A stretch of 64,000 nucleotides of DNA, from contig OY735233.1 of the NCBI GenBank assembly GCA_963457665.1, forward strand, positions 23,599,928-23,663,927, in the 5' to 3' direction. Numbering within the stretch: position 1 is the first letter of the stretch; each line of letters opens with the position of its first letter. Under the pieces are notes generated by a model that worked only from the letters and a program-made list of their open reading frames with translations, was not told the DNA's origin and did no database searches. The stretch is from Thysanoteuthis rhombus. Its lineage: Eukaryota; Mollusca; Cephalopoda; Oegopsida; Thysanoteuthidae. Both the position numbers and the translations under genes were made by a program. Below, piece after piece: positions 50,441 to 61,149 of this stretch.

Positions 50441-50737
50441 AATCTATCTTGTTCTGTAAATATCTCTCTGCATTATCCTATTCGTCTTCTGATCATTTTT
50501 CTCTTTGTATGCACCATTCCTCCTCTGTCTCTTTGTATGCATTGTTCCTCCTCTGCCTCTTTGCATGCATTTCTTTTTGTTCATATAAACTTTCCACTCC
50601 TCTCTCTCTCCTTCTTTTTCACTTTTCTTCTATTTCTCTATCCTTGTCTTATTCATGGTTCGTATTCTTTCTCCATTCTTCCTTCCCTTTTCCTAGAGGA
50701 AGCCAGACGTTGAGATTCACCGTTCATAACACACACG

Positions 50738-50774
<37 letters not shown>

Positions 50775-51060
50775 ACACGTGCGCACACAAACACACGTGC
50801 ACACAAACACACGTGCACACGCACACACGCACACACACACATACACACAAACACACACTCAAAAGCAAACTCGCAAAAGCAAACAACATAGTGATATTTA
50901 TCTAATTCAGAATTTCAAGGCAAAAATTTTCCCAACAACATTGCCGACTGTGGGAAACTGAGTTAATATTATTCCCTCTGTGTTTCTCTTTCTCTCTGCG
51001 TCTCTCTTTCTCATTCTCTCTGTCTCTCTTTCTGCGTCTGTCTATCTCTCTGTCTGTCCG

Positions 51061-51103
<43 letters not shown>

Positions 51104-51110
51104 TACACAT
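50441..51110. repeat. Pyrimidine-rich tract with (CA)n and (CT)n
   Basis: CT-rich sequence at 50460-50690, (CA)n with GTGCACACG interruptions at 50729-50860, and (CT)n(CA)n at 50990-51107. The 202-codon frame across it is low-complexity Ser/Leu/His and is not supported as a gene. Confidence 0.9.
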
Positions 51111-52310
51111 CAACAAGGGAAATCATTGGATCATTAGTATCTGGGTGGGAGTTGAAAATGGACTCAGGGCCAACAATATTTCCGTGGAAGAGGAAACCAT
51201 CTCCAAATTCTGCACACGTATGCAACACATGTATTGGGAACGATTGGAACTCTTGTAGGCATTTGTTCAAGTCAAACGGTAAAAAAATGGAATCGGTTGA
51301 ATCAAAAATAGCCAACGATTCAACTCCAGACTTGGACTTTAGTTTAACAATAAATCGTTTGATAAAGGAAAAAAATTTCAGACTAATAAAGCATGACATT
51401 GTTCCTGTTGTAAGTTCGATCCTCACAGTGGTGCCTTACACTTGACGCCTCGATTGAGACGAAGCCAAACTCCGTAAATACACCTCAATGTAACTGTCTT
51501 GCCGTTCGACGATACAGAATAGATAATTTATTACACTCTTACAATTATTGCTACTTTGATCCTCCCTGGGGACCTTCACCTTGTTCTCTTATGACAGTTT
51601 AAGCTAAGTCAATTGAATAGATTTACATAGGTGCATCAAGCAAAATCTACGCTCGAACGATAATGAAAGCACTTTAAAGGTCAGAAAATATTTCCAAACA
51701 TAATATCCTTCTTTTTCGTTGCATATAGATCAGAGGTGACTACCGATCACACCAAACCTTATACTGGGGAAATTCCAGATCTAAATACAGTAAATAGATA
51801 CATATCAGGCCACAGACATTAATCCAGTCCCGTATTTGTGGGTGTCTAGTCCTGGTGTATTGGTTTGCAAATTACTTTTGAAAGTCATTTTAGGTTCAAT
51901 TCATTATAGCTCCCAATGTTGACGACTTGCATCCGATTAATGAAAGTAAAAAGATTAAAAATGATGGAAAATACATAAAATGGAATAGAAAAAAAAAAAT
52001 GAAATGAAAACTACAGTAGTTAAAATAATAGAATATAGTCGTTTATTCATGAATTCTTAAATTGAGGGAAACCCAGAAACCTCTCAGTGCTACAGTAACT
52101 AACTTTGCATACGTAATAAATGAAGAATAAAATGTTTTAATGAAGGAACAAGTCGGTATTTTGGAAGAAAAGAACTTTCCACTGAAAAAAAAAGTTTAAT
52201 TAAATGAAAATTGATCAACCACGGACCTGATAAAAAAATGTAATTATCAACGAAAAACTGTATCTTGATTTATTCCGTATAATAGCGTGAAATATGTTAA
52301 CTGACATACC
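51111..52310. other. No gene supported
   Basis: Two overlapping frames at 51085-51445 (plus 97 codons, minus 113 codons) show no recognisable domain. AGTTCGATCCTCACAGTGG near 51413 resembles a tRNA B box without an A box. The rest is unique AT-rich DNA. Confidence 0.5.
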
Positions 52311-52311
52311 T

Positions 52312-52353
52312 ACATACACACACATACACACACATATACACACACATACACAT

Positions 52354-52397
<44 letters not shown>

Positions 52398-52448
52398 GTG
52401 TTGATCCAAGCCGGTATAGGAATTATTTTTTGAATTCAGATGAAATTG

Positions 52449-52480
<32 letters not shown>
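52312..52480. repeat. (CA)n and (TA)n tracts upstream of the RVxF-repeat gene
   Basis: (CA)n at 52315-52387 and (TA)n at 52453-52480, followed by a purine-rich GA segment (52497-52555). Confidence 0.95.
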
Positions 52481-52486
<6 letters not shown>

Positions 52487-52573
52487 CTTATATTGAAGGA
52501 AAAAAGAGAGGGGGAAAGAGAGACAAAGAGACGGACCGAAAGAGAAAAAGAGAGCATATCAGGTAAAACGCTA

Positions 52574-52613
52574 TGACGTGTTTTTTATTCTGACGTCAAA
52601 ATAGCAGCACGTG
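52574..52613 (+). promoter_or_regulatory. CRE and E-box cluster
   Basis: Half-site TGACGTG at 52574-52580, a full palindromic CRE TGACGTCA at 52591-52598, and an E-box CACGTG at 52608-52613, all 120-160 bp before the chosen start codon. CREB/ATF and bHLH factors are the known binders of such sites. Placement suggests the proximal promoter, but no transcription start is visible. Confidence 0.5.
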
Positions 52614-52733
52614 ATTGAAAAAAAACATTGATATTTTTGACTCCTTTCTAACTTTTGTCGCTGAATTGTTTGCATCTAACGTTGTTTTTTGCGAGAAACA
52701 GAGACTAAAAGTGAGAAAATTTCAACTAAAATC

Positions 52734-53867
52734 ATGGCAATCGACTCAAAACCAAACGAAAAAGACAATAGTGACGATAAATTTGACAAACATACCTCAG
52801 AATCATTCACGGATTGGTGGGAAAATTCGGGATTCACCGATATTGATGATCTCCTCTTCTTCCGGCGTCCGAAAAGAGTTAGGTTTACTTTACCAGGAGA
52901 AGAAAAGCGTGAACAGGAGACAATTATCAATTCGTCATCGATGAATGAACAGCTAGAGCCTAACGAAAAAGACAATAGTGACGATAAATTTGACAAACAT
53001 ACCTCAGAATCATTCACGGATTGGTGGGAAAATTCGGGATTCACCGATATTGATGATCTCCTCTTCTTCCGGCATCCGAAAAGAGTTAGGTTTACTTTAC
53101 CAGGAGAAGAAAAGCTTGAACAGGAGACAATTATCAATTCGTCATCGATGAATGAACAGCTAGAGCCTAACGAAAAAGACAATAGTGACGATAAATTTGA
53201 CAAACATACCTCAGAATCATTCACGGATTGGTGGGAAAATTCGGGATTCACCGATATTGATGATCTCCTCTTCTTCCGGCGTCCGAAAAGAGTTAGGTTT
53301 ACGTTACCAGGAGAAGAAAAGCGTGAACAGGAGACAATTATCAATTCGTCATCGATGAATGAACAGCTAGAGCCTAACGAAAAAGACAATAGTGACGATA
53401 AATTTGACAAACATACCTCAGAGTCATTCACGGATTGGTGGGAAAATTCGGGATTCACCGATATTGATGATCTCCTCTTCTTCCGGCGTCCGAAAAGAGT
53501 TAGGTTTACGTTACCAGGAGAAGAAAAGCTTGAACAGGAGACAATTATCAATTCGTCATCGATGAATGAACAGCTAGAGCCTAACGAAAAAGACAATAGT
53601 GACGATAAATTTGACAAACATACCTCAGAATCATTCACAGATTGGTGGGAAAATTCGGGATTCACCGATATTGATGATCTCCTCTTCTTCCGGCGTCCGA
53701 AAAGAGTTAGGTTTACGTTACCAGGAGAAGAAAAGCTTGAAAATGAGACAATTATCGATTCCTCATCGATGGATGAACGGCTAGAGATCCGTGTTGGTTG
53801 GAGAAGAACAGTACAAGGTTTTAGACGTCTTTTTTCTTGCTGTCTTGGAGAGACACAAGGACGCTAA
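52734..53867 (+). CDS. Intronless gene: five tandem 69-residue units with RVxF (PP1-docking) motifs
   Basis: 377 residues from ATG (ATCATGG, A at -3 and G at +4) to TAA; the open frame runs further up but has no earlier ATG. After a short MAIDSKP leader come five units of exactly 207 bp, starting at 52755, 52962, 53169, 53376 and 53583. Each reads NEKDNSDDKFDKHTSESFTD, WWENSGFTDIDDLLFF, R(R/H)PKRVRFTLPGEEK, then a Ser/Asn-rich linker. KRVRF fits the RVxF consensus by which regulatory subunits dock on protein phosphatase 1, and acidic Trp/Phe-rich text precedes it each time. Units differ at few bases. The tail after unit 5, IRVGWRRTVQGFRRLF then SCCLGETQGR, is basic and amphipathic with a Cys pair that could be acylated. 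The last unit plus tail loosely recalls PPP1R15/GADD34-type proteins (VRF, then an aromatic-basic helix), but spacing and key residues do not match well. I recognise no named family. PP1 binding is an inference from the motif. Confidence 0.75.
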   Translation: MAIDSKPNEKDNSDDKFDKHTSESFTDWWENSGFTDIDDLLFFRRPKRVRFTLPGEEKREQETIINSSSMNEQLEPNEKDNSDDKFDKHTSESFTDWWENSGFTDIDDLLFFRHPKRVRFTLPGEEKLEQETIINSSSMNEQLEPNEKDNSDDKFDKHTSESFTDWWENSGFTDIDDLLFFRRPKRVRFTLPGEEKREQETIINSSSMNEQLEPNEKDNSDDKFDKHTSESFTDWWENSGFTDIDDLLFFRRPKRVRFTLPGEEKLEQETIINSSSMNEQLEPNEKDNSDDKFDKHTSESFTDWWENSGFTDIDDLLFFRRPKRVRFTLPGEEKLENETIIDSSSMDERLEIRVGWRRTVQGFRRLFSCCLGETQGR

Positions 53868-53879
53868 GACTCCAAGTCT

Positions 53880-54110
53880 CACATAATGAGCCAACAAACA
53901 AACAAAGCAAAAAACATTTGTTACATTTTTCAATTTTTCAATTTTTCAATTGTTCTTCAAATTTGTTGGTTTGTTATTGTTGATTGACTTTCAAGACTTT
54001 ATCGCTCAGATTATGAGCAAAAAAAAACTTTTTCTACATTTTTCTATTTTTCTATTGTTCTTTAACTTGTTGATTTGCTGTTGATTAAATTTTAGATTAA
54101 AAAATTGTTT
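53880..54110. repeat. Diverged 130-bp duplication with poly(A) signals after the RVxF-repeat gene
   Basis: Two copies of a unit with AT(A/T)ATGAGC...CTACATTTTTC..TTTTTC and ATTGTTCTT.AA.TTGTTG at about 53884 and 54012. Two ATTAAA poly(A)-signal variants lie at 54084-54089 and 54096-54101. This is a plausible 3' UTR. Confidence 0.5.
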
Positions 54111-55120
54111 TCCCTCTATTTTGTTTCACTGATTTTTCATTTAGTAATTGTTTCGAACAGGGTCGTAAATTCAAGATTGAATTTGGAAAAGTATATAACT
54201 ATTATTATTTTTTGTTTGTTTCAAAGATTCATTCATTTTAGTGTTATAAATCTGATGTAAATGTCTCCTTTTGTTTTTTTTCCTACGCATACCCTAATTC
54301 TATCGTAGTCCTAACCCAAACCTTATTCTAACCCTAATCTTTATGCTAGATTAGACTAAATAGGTCAGAAAACACTAAAATGTCCAGAAATATTAACAGC
54401 AGCTGCAATATAAATGAGCGTCTTAACTAAAGTTCAACTTTTAACTCAACTGTGAACGATGAATGAATGAATTTTTATTAAAAAATATAATTGTTTGAAA
54501 TAGTTTTGCAAGAATTCCGGGCTAAGTAGTAGAGAAACAATTATTTAAGCAATTGTAGCTAACTAATTACGCCACGAATTGAAACAAAAAAATTAACTTA
54601 GTGTTAGGGTTAGGGTTTGGATTGCTCAAGGTTAGTGTTTGATTTTGAATTTCAATTTACAATGAAGAAATATTTTTTTAATATTTTTGTCACACTGAAA
54701 TGAACCTATAGGTGGAATTGGTATCATGAAAATGACGAAATATAAAGTTTCTTTTATATTTCTATCACTATTTCTCCGCACAAACTCATGTAAATAAAGA
54801 GTGAATGGTTTTGTATTTTGTTCCAAATTGTCTGCTTGAATTCAGGCTTTATGCAACTTTCATGTACAGGGTCGTCTCTAGTTACCTCCCTTTTTCAGGG
54901 AGACCCATTCTTACAATCAACCAAAACAGCAGCTGTAATGGCAGCGTCTATCTAAGATGGAAATTTGGTAATATTTTGGAGTAGGTGGAAATGAATGCTA
55001 TGATATTTTGCAAGGGAGATAACCCCGATACATGCTACGCTACACATGATTAGCTGCTGTTTTATGGCCATTTTGCATGGCTGTATATCTAATCATATAA
55101 TGATGAAGGTTGAGAGGTAG
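54111..55120. other. Intergenic with telomere-like motifs
   Basis: A CCCTAA-rich stretch lies at 54289-54346 (several CCTAACCC and AACCCTAA words), and GTTAGGGTTAGGGTTT at 54603-54618 in the opposite sense. No gene supported. Confidence 0.6.
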
Positions 55121-55121
55121 C

Positions 55122-55142
55122 TACTGCTGCTGCTAATGCTGC

Positions 55143-55174
<32 letters not shown>

Positions 55175-55300
55175 ATGATGATTACAAGGCAATTTCCTCT
55201 TGAAACAGGTACTTTTTGGTCCCCATTCCGGTATTCAGAGTATGCAGCTCTGCCAGCAAAGTTTTGGGAGCAGAGTAAAGAGACATTGGTATCCTCATTG
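55122..55300 (+). repeat. Interspersed repeat with (CTG)n(ATG)n, copy 1
   Basis: (GCT)n(GAT)n at 55122-55182, then TTTCCTCTTGAAACAGGTAC and GGTCCCCATTC.GGTATTCAG. The same order occurs at 59574-59700: (CTG)n, TTCCTCTGGAAACAGGCAT, GGGTCCCAATTCAGGAAAG. Two copies of one repeat family, possibly an RTE tail or a SINE. The poly-Leu/poly-Met frame is an artefact. Confidence 0.6.
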
Positions 55301-57580
55301 TCCATGACTCAATCAATCCATTTTTTAATGTCCTGGATGCGTCTTAGGTTGCTACAGAGAAGAGCTTTGCTACACTGTTCCTCTCTGAAGTCATTGACAT
55401 TGTCTTTGTCAGGTAAATCAAACAACACATCATTGATTTAGTGTTTCTGACCTCATGGACACCAACTGGAGAGCTGTGAATACAAGAATATATGATTAGA
55501 TTGTATTTCATCTGATATTCCCTAAGTGCCTGACGGGAAACTAACGATGGATGTATCATCAGGTGCTGTTGATATGAATTGGATAGGTGGTAATCATACT
55601 TTAGTCCCGAAACCATACCTGAGTCAGGAGTCAGCATCTTGCGACTGTTTTCTTTTTTCAGAAACATTGTGTATAAAGTTATATTAGTATAATAGATAGA
55701 GAAGAGTTGGCAAAACAGAAAAAAAGATAAGAAAAAAAAAACCCAAAGAATAAATAGGTAAATGAATGAATTATAAAAGGGCCATTGATAACACCTGATA
55801 GAATTACACAGGGGAACATAAAAACAAACAGGGGCCTAAGGCTTGTTGCTGAAGAGGGAAACATTTGCATAAATAAGAGCACGAACCCCCCGACCTATAG
55901 ACCAGCACCTACACAGTTGCAAACACTGCAGCAATAGCTGTCACCCCCGGGATATTCGTTGACAACAACAACAGATGCAGCTATACCAACGCACACTTGA
56001 AGGTAGCATTCAGAGTGATGACCTTTTCATACTTTTAACGGTAATAAGGGACACGTTTTCAGTTTGATCACCATCCCGTTTCTGTCACTGAAATGGTTGA
56101 GATCTCACAAGATTCTGATAAAAGCAAGGGATCAGAAAGTGTATGACGGAAGCAGGACAAACATCATGACTGTATATTGACACGTTGTAGGGTTGGAATA
56201 CATGTTTGTGTATTTGTAGAAGTTTCATGCGACACACTCGCGAGATACTTGCACCACATGATCGTGCCACGGCTCACAGTTTGAGAACATTGGTTGGCTA
56301 GCTGGTCTTGTGAAATGATATTCCTGAAGTGAGTTTGATCCTCATCGGGGGCTGGCGTAGTAAGTACGATCTTCAAGGATGTCCAACTTCTATGAAATTG
56401 AGTTAAACTAAGCAAAGCTTTGTAAGTAAAGAGATTAGTCGATTAAGTATAAATGACAGAGTCAATCAAGCCATTAAAATGGATCAATAAATAAAAGAAA
56501 ATATTATACTAACAACAGAATCGTTTTACTTATAAAAGGACAAAAAGATCAGTATTTGGATAATAATACCCGATAGAATGATATTAAAGATAAATTGTTC
56601 AAAAAATCAACAATTTACTTACATGGGTCGCTGGTTAGAGTTTCGTCAAAGTAATACGAAATGCAATATAAACAGTTATAATGACATCTTTAGTAGCACA
56701 GTATTGATAAGTGTATATATTTGTTTTTCCGATAAACATACTACTCTGCTTTATTTCAAATGAAAACATTCCAGCTTTTCTTGTAAACGCCTTTTTCAAA
56801 TTAATTCATGGACGTTACAGAAAGTACTTCTTAGGAATGAATTTTTGATTCTCGAGACGCAATCGCTCAATCATTCTTTTCATGAGCAGAATCCAAGATT
56901 GCGTTGTAACTAATTTTTTCCGCATCTCGATACTAAGTTGTTAGGGTTTTTTTTGTTTGTTTTGTTTTTCCAAATTTCTCCTGATTGTATTCCAATCGCT
57001 TCTCTTATCTTCCTATTTGTGTAATTTTATCTTACATTTTGAGTTTCATGGTACAACTACTAAAATAGACTGATATACTCCTCACTGAATCCGCTGCCCC
57101 TGAACTTGACCAAGCTATTTAGCTGAAGTTCAGCACATCTTGCTAATATTATTTTTTTTATTGTAGTTCCAATAGTTCATAGCTTTACAAAAGTTACACC
57201 AATCGCTGATCTCCAAGATGAATGAGTAGTGATTGGTCATTGCATAGGACTGTTTCAAGACTCGTAGGTGAAGGGAATATGCAAGAGAGAGAAATATTCG
57301 AATGCATAACGGGTTAATTCATTTTTATCCATTAAGAATTGATTTGCTTTTACGCAAAAAGACTTCTGCTCTATTCATTGATACCGATTTCTATTGTTCA
57401 ATAATAGAAGATATGTAAGAGGAACAAGTCATCTCTGTAAGCAACGTCACGTATTCAGCAGAGTCGATGGATTTGGTGAAATGCAGTTGAAGGCTGGATT
57501 TGTTCTGTGAGTGTTATTATGTCAACCATGATGGATCACCATAATTAATGTTTACTCAGTGATTTCTTTCATCCTAATTT
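55301..57580. other. No gene supported
   Basis: Short overlapping frames on minus (55344-55667, 56164-56415) have no recognised motif. CCCCCCGACC near 55891 and a CAACAACAAC run near 55966 are the only low-complexity spots. Confidence 0.5.
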
Positions 57581-58190
57581 TAGTTGATTTCCATTGCATG
57601 TAATCAGATTGTCCGTCTACAAGTAGACAGCGTAGAAATAATTTTGCTCCAAGCTAGATTCGAATTTGTATCCCTTTTATCTTGGGAATCTCGTTTATGT
57701 ACTGGAACAGATCAACCGAATGATCTACATAAGCTTTTACCACAAGTAAAAAGATATTTTCGAACCTTTAAAGAAATCTTTCATTTTTCTGTGATCATTT
57801 GGCACGATATCTCTTATTGTTTCTTACGTCCAATCGTAACGATAGTAAAAGTGATATTATCCTGATTTATTTCTATTAGATAAAGTATCGTAAACGATTA
57901 TTAAATTTTGACTAGTGTTTTTCTTTATCAAAACAACTAAAATTGAGATTGTAAAAATGTCGGTAAATATCATCTATTTCTCATTGCAACAATATTTCAT
58001 CTAGTAAGAATGAATTCGAATACTATTCCTAGAATATGGATGTCAGTGGCTGTGAATTCTTGCAATCATTTACCATGCTATCATTGGAAGCCACTGATAG
58101 TAAGTTCTGAGTCAGTTCGAGTAAACAGGAAAAATTTGAGACGTGGTCATTCATTTTGGTAAATACTTGGGTCCTGACGACATTATGAAA
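57581..58190. other. No gene supported; one 93-codon frame
   Basis: 57584-57865 plus is open for 93 codons after an ATTTTAG that could be an acceptor. The composition is Ile/Leu-rich with no motif. I leave it unassigned. Confidence 0.4.
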
Positions 58191-58238
58191 TTTATCGGCA
58201 AAAAAAATATCCAAAGAGAGAGAGAAAGAGAAAGAAAG

Positions 58239-58302
<64 letters not shown>

Positions 58303-58478
58303 GGATGTGGATTGTATATGGCGGGAGAGGTGCTGGTGGATAAGTCTGGATCTATTTTGTAGTGTATATGTTGATCAGAGAGGATAATAACATCTGTTGG
58401 CTGCATGTCAGCTAGAGACCCTTAAAAACTGGAAGAACCCAAGCTGAATTTTTGAATGTCAGTTTGGTTGACTATTCT

Positions 58479-58537
<59 letters not shown>

Positions 58538-58822
58538 TGAGAGAGAGAGGGGGAGAAGAGGAATGAGAGAGGGAGAGAGAGTGAGAGAGTGAGAGAGAAC
58601 GAGACAGAGACAGAGAGGGGAGAGAGAGATTTGGATTGGATCTGGCGGGAGAGTTGCTGGTGGATACGTCTGGATCTATTTTGTAGTGTTTTTGTTGATC
58701 AGATAGGAGATTTACATCTGATGGCTGCATATCAGCTGAACACCCTGGAAACTGAATGAAACCAAGCTGAAAGTTTAAGTGACAGTTTGATTGACTGTTT
58801 TGACTGAGAGAAAGAGAAAGAG

Positions 58823-58853
<31 letters not shown>

Positions 58854-59280
58854 GAAACAGACAGAGAGATAGAGGAAGAGAGAGAGAGATGTGGATTGGA
58901 TATGGCGGGAGAGGCGCCGTTGGATACGTCTAGATCTAATTTGTAGCGTAGGGATCATGGAGGAAATTATTATCTGTTGACTGCATGTCAGCTAGACACC
59001 CTTAAAAACTGAATGAACCCAAGCTGATAGTTTAAGTGACAATTCGGTTGACTGTTCTGACAGAGAGAGAGAGAGAGAGGGGGGATCTGGATCTGGCGGA
59101 AGGGGTGCTGGTGGATAAGTCTGGATCTTCTTTGTAGTGTTCTTGTTGATCAGAAAGGAGATAGACGTCTCTTGGCAGCATGTCAGCTAGACACCCTAAA
59201 AACTGAATTAAACCAAGCTGACGTTTCAGTGATAGTTTGGTTGACTGTTTTCAAACAAAGAATGAATGACAGATAGACAA
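58190..59280. repeat. GA-expanded tandem repeat, four units
   Basis: Four copies of about 190 bp of unique text (GGATCTGG.TCTGGCGG, GTGCTGGTGGATAAGTCTGG, TTTTGTAGTGT, TGTTGATCAGA, CATGTCAGCTAGACACCC, GTTTGGTTGACTGTT). They are separated by (GA)n tracts of about 90, 130, 85 and 20 bp. Unique parts begin near 58304, 58628, 58888 and 59083. Unit length (about 323, 261 and 195 bp) changes with the GA tract. Plus-strand Arg/Glu and minus-strand Ser/Leu frames are artefacts. Confidence 0.9.
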
Positions 59281-59573
59281 AAATCAAAGCCAGCCTCCCA
59301 AAAACGAACAGAATTATTACAAAAGACACAAAAATGTACGATAAACTCCATCCTCTCACTCTGACTATAGCAAGATAAAATGACTTGAGAATATCCTGTT
59401 TAGAATAGCCGAGGCTTTAAGATTTCTCATGCATGTTGTTGTTGTTATTCCCGCTCTGGTCTCGTACATGGTGTATATAATGGATTTTTAGCTTACATTC
59501 ATGTATAAAATTTCAGCCTGGTACAAAGTAATGAAAAAGAGGATTTCATCTATTTTATCACGGAGTACTAATT
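59281..59573. other. No feature recognised
   Basis: Unique sequence with one GTTGTTGTTGTT run near 59436. Confidence 0.5.
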
Positions 59574-59700
59574 GATGATGATGCTACTGCTGCTGCTGCT
59601 GGTGATGTTAGTGATATCAGTTCCTCTGGAAACAGGCATTTCCGGGTCCCAATTCAGGAAAGCTGCTCGTAGTTGGGTTGACTGATGAATTCTTCAACAA
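59574..59700 (+). repeat. Interspersed repeat with (CTG)n, copy 2
   Basis: Partner of 55122-55300, same motif order, more diverged. Confidence 0.55.
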
Positions 59701-59999
59701 CGTAAGTTGGAAAATGAAAAACTTTATCAACCGTTATAAAAAAACCCTCCCTGCATGCTGATGCAAGATGAAATTGGACCAGATACGTAGACCTAAGGTT
59801 GACATATTTTTCTCTCTAATTCTAAGGTGTATTTTTCTGTATTTTTTCCCTTGGTCATTCAGATCCGTGGTTTTGGCCATTACAATGTATACCATTATTG
59901 AAGTAGTAGTTATTTTCGATGAGAGAACCCCCAAACATATATTTGAATACTTTGGAGATATATTCAGAAAAAGAACAATATACATATTAAAAGAATTAC

Positions 60000-60005
60000 T
60001 TACAC

Positions 60006-60072
<67 letters not shown>

Positions 60073-60098
60073 TATATATATATACATATATATATAAA
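60000..60098. repeat. (CA)n(TA)n tract
   Basis: Simple-sequence run. Confidence 0.95.
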
Positions 60099-61140
60099 CT
60101 TTGTCAAATACGGGGTACAATTATGAAATGTAAAAAGGGGTCAAATAAACTTTTTTTATTTCTTCCATCTTGTATTTAATCTAATTGGAAACATACCATG
60201 AATTTTACATGTATACTTGATTGTTAACGAGGAAAATAATAGTAAAATCTTTCGGTTGGATATGTTGGTGGAAAATCAACCCAAATAAGTTTTTTCTGTA
60301 ACTAATATTGTTAAAGATGATATCATAAGTCAGTTTGCATGCTGTCTGATATTAAAACCCACAGAATGGATTCGATATTCACATGAATGAACATTCAATA
60401 AATATGGCAGAAACGACGAATCTCGTCTGTTGTTATACTAACTGACCCTCCATCGATAGATTTATTCTTTGGGTAACCTACCAAACTAATCCCTATTTCA
60501 AAAAATTAATTATATGTAGTATAAAATAGTATCAATATACAACATGTATAATACTTTATATAAAATGACAAATTGCATGTACGACTTAAAATATATTGTA
60601 AGAAAGGGAGGTTGTTTTTTATCAACACTGCAGGAGTGCAATGTGAATATATCTGTTTTGTTTTTGAATTATCCAAAACAATTAGATGGTAAACAACTGA
60701 TGACCCCCAACAAGAGGATTTACACATTATACCATTGTACATGTGGAAGAGGGAGGAAAAAACACTGGGGAATTTTACATAAATTGCATTGATGGATATT
60801 GAGAAAGAAGTGACTGAAATATTGAAAAAATGTTTAATGTCGAGTGTTCAAAATCGTAAATCTTTGTAAACTATATATACATGGAGAAAGAGAGAGATAG
60901 TGAAGACGAGAGGAGAGAGAGAGGGAAGGGGAGAGAAGGAGAAGTGGCAGAGATAGTTGGTGGAACAAATAAAAATTCAAAGAAGTGAACAGACAACTTC
61001 GGAACTAATTGAAAGAAAGTAAATTTGTAACAAAATCTCAAAATGATTAAACCAAAAAAACAACACTCAATGAGCAAATAAACTGGAAATGATACAAGTG
61101 AATAGGAAATAAAACATGATGAGTATAGTAGTAAAAACTA
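60099..61140. other. No gene supported
   Basis: AT-rich, with a GA-rich patch at 60880-60960. The 78-82-codon frames at 60506-60792 overlap on opposite strands and have no motif. Confidence 0.5.
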
Positions 61141-61149
61141 TCAAAATAG

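Noticed and set aside
50353-50961. 202-residue frame on plus
   Set aside because: Ser/Leu-rich CT tract followed by a His/Thr CA tract; low complexity only.
52676-53665. 329-residue antisense frame opposite the RVxF-repeat gene
   Set aside because: A 207-bp unit keeps any frame open that has no stop in one unit. The sense strand has the ATG context, a unique tail and motif content, while the antisense frame has none.
55136-55441. Poly-Leu/poly-Met frame resembling a signal peptide
   Set aside because: It is the (CTG)n(ATG)n part of an interspersed repeat, with the same artefact at 59580.
58029-58958. Ser/Leu-rich minus-strand frames of 125 and 178 residues
   Set aside because: They read through (GA)n tracts of a tandem repeat.
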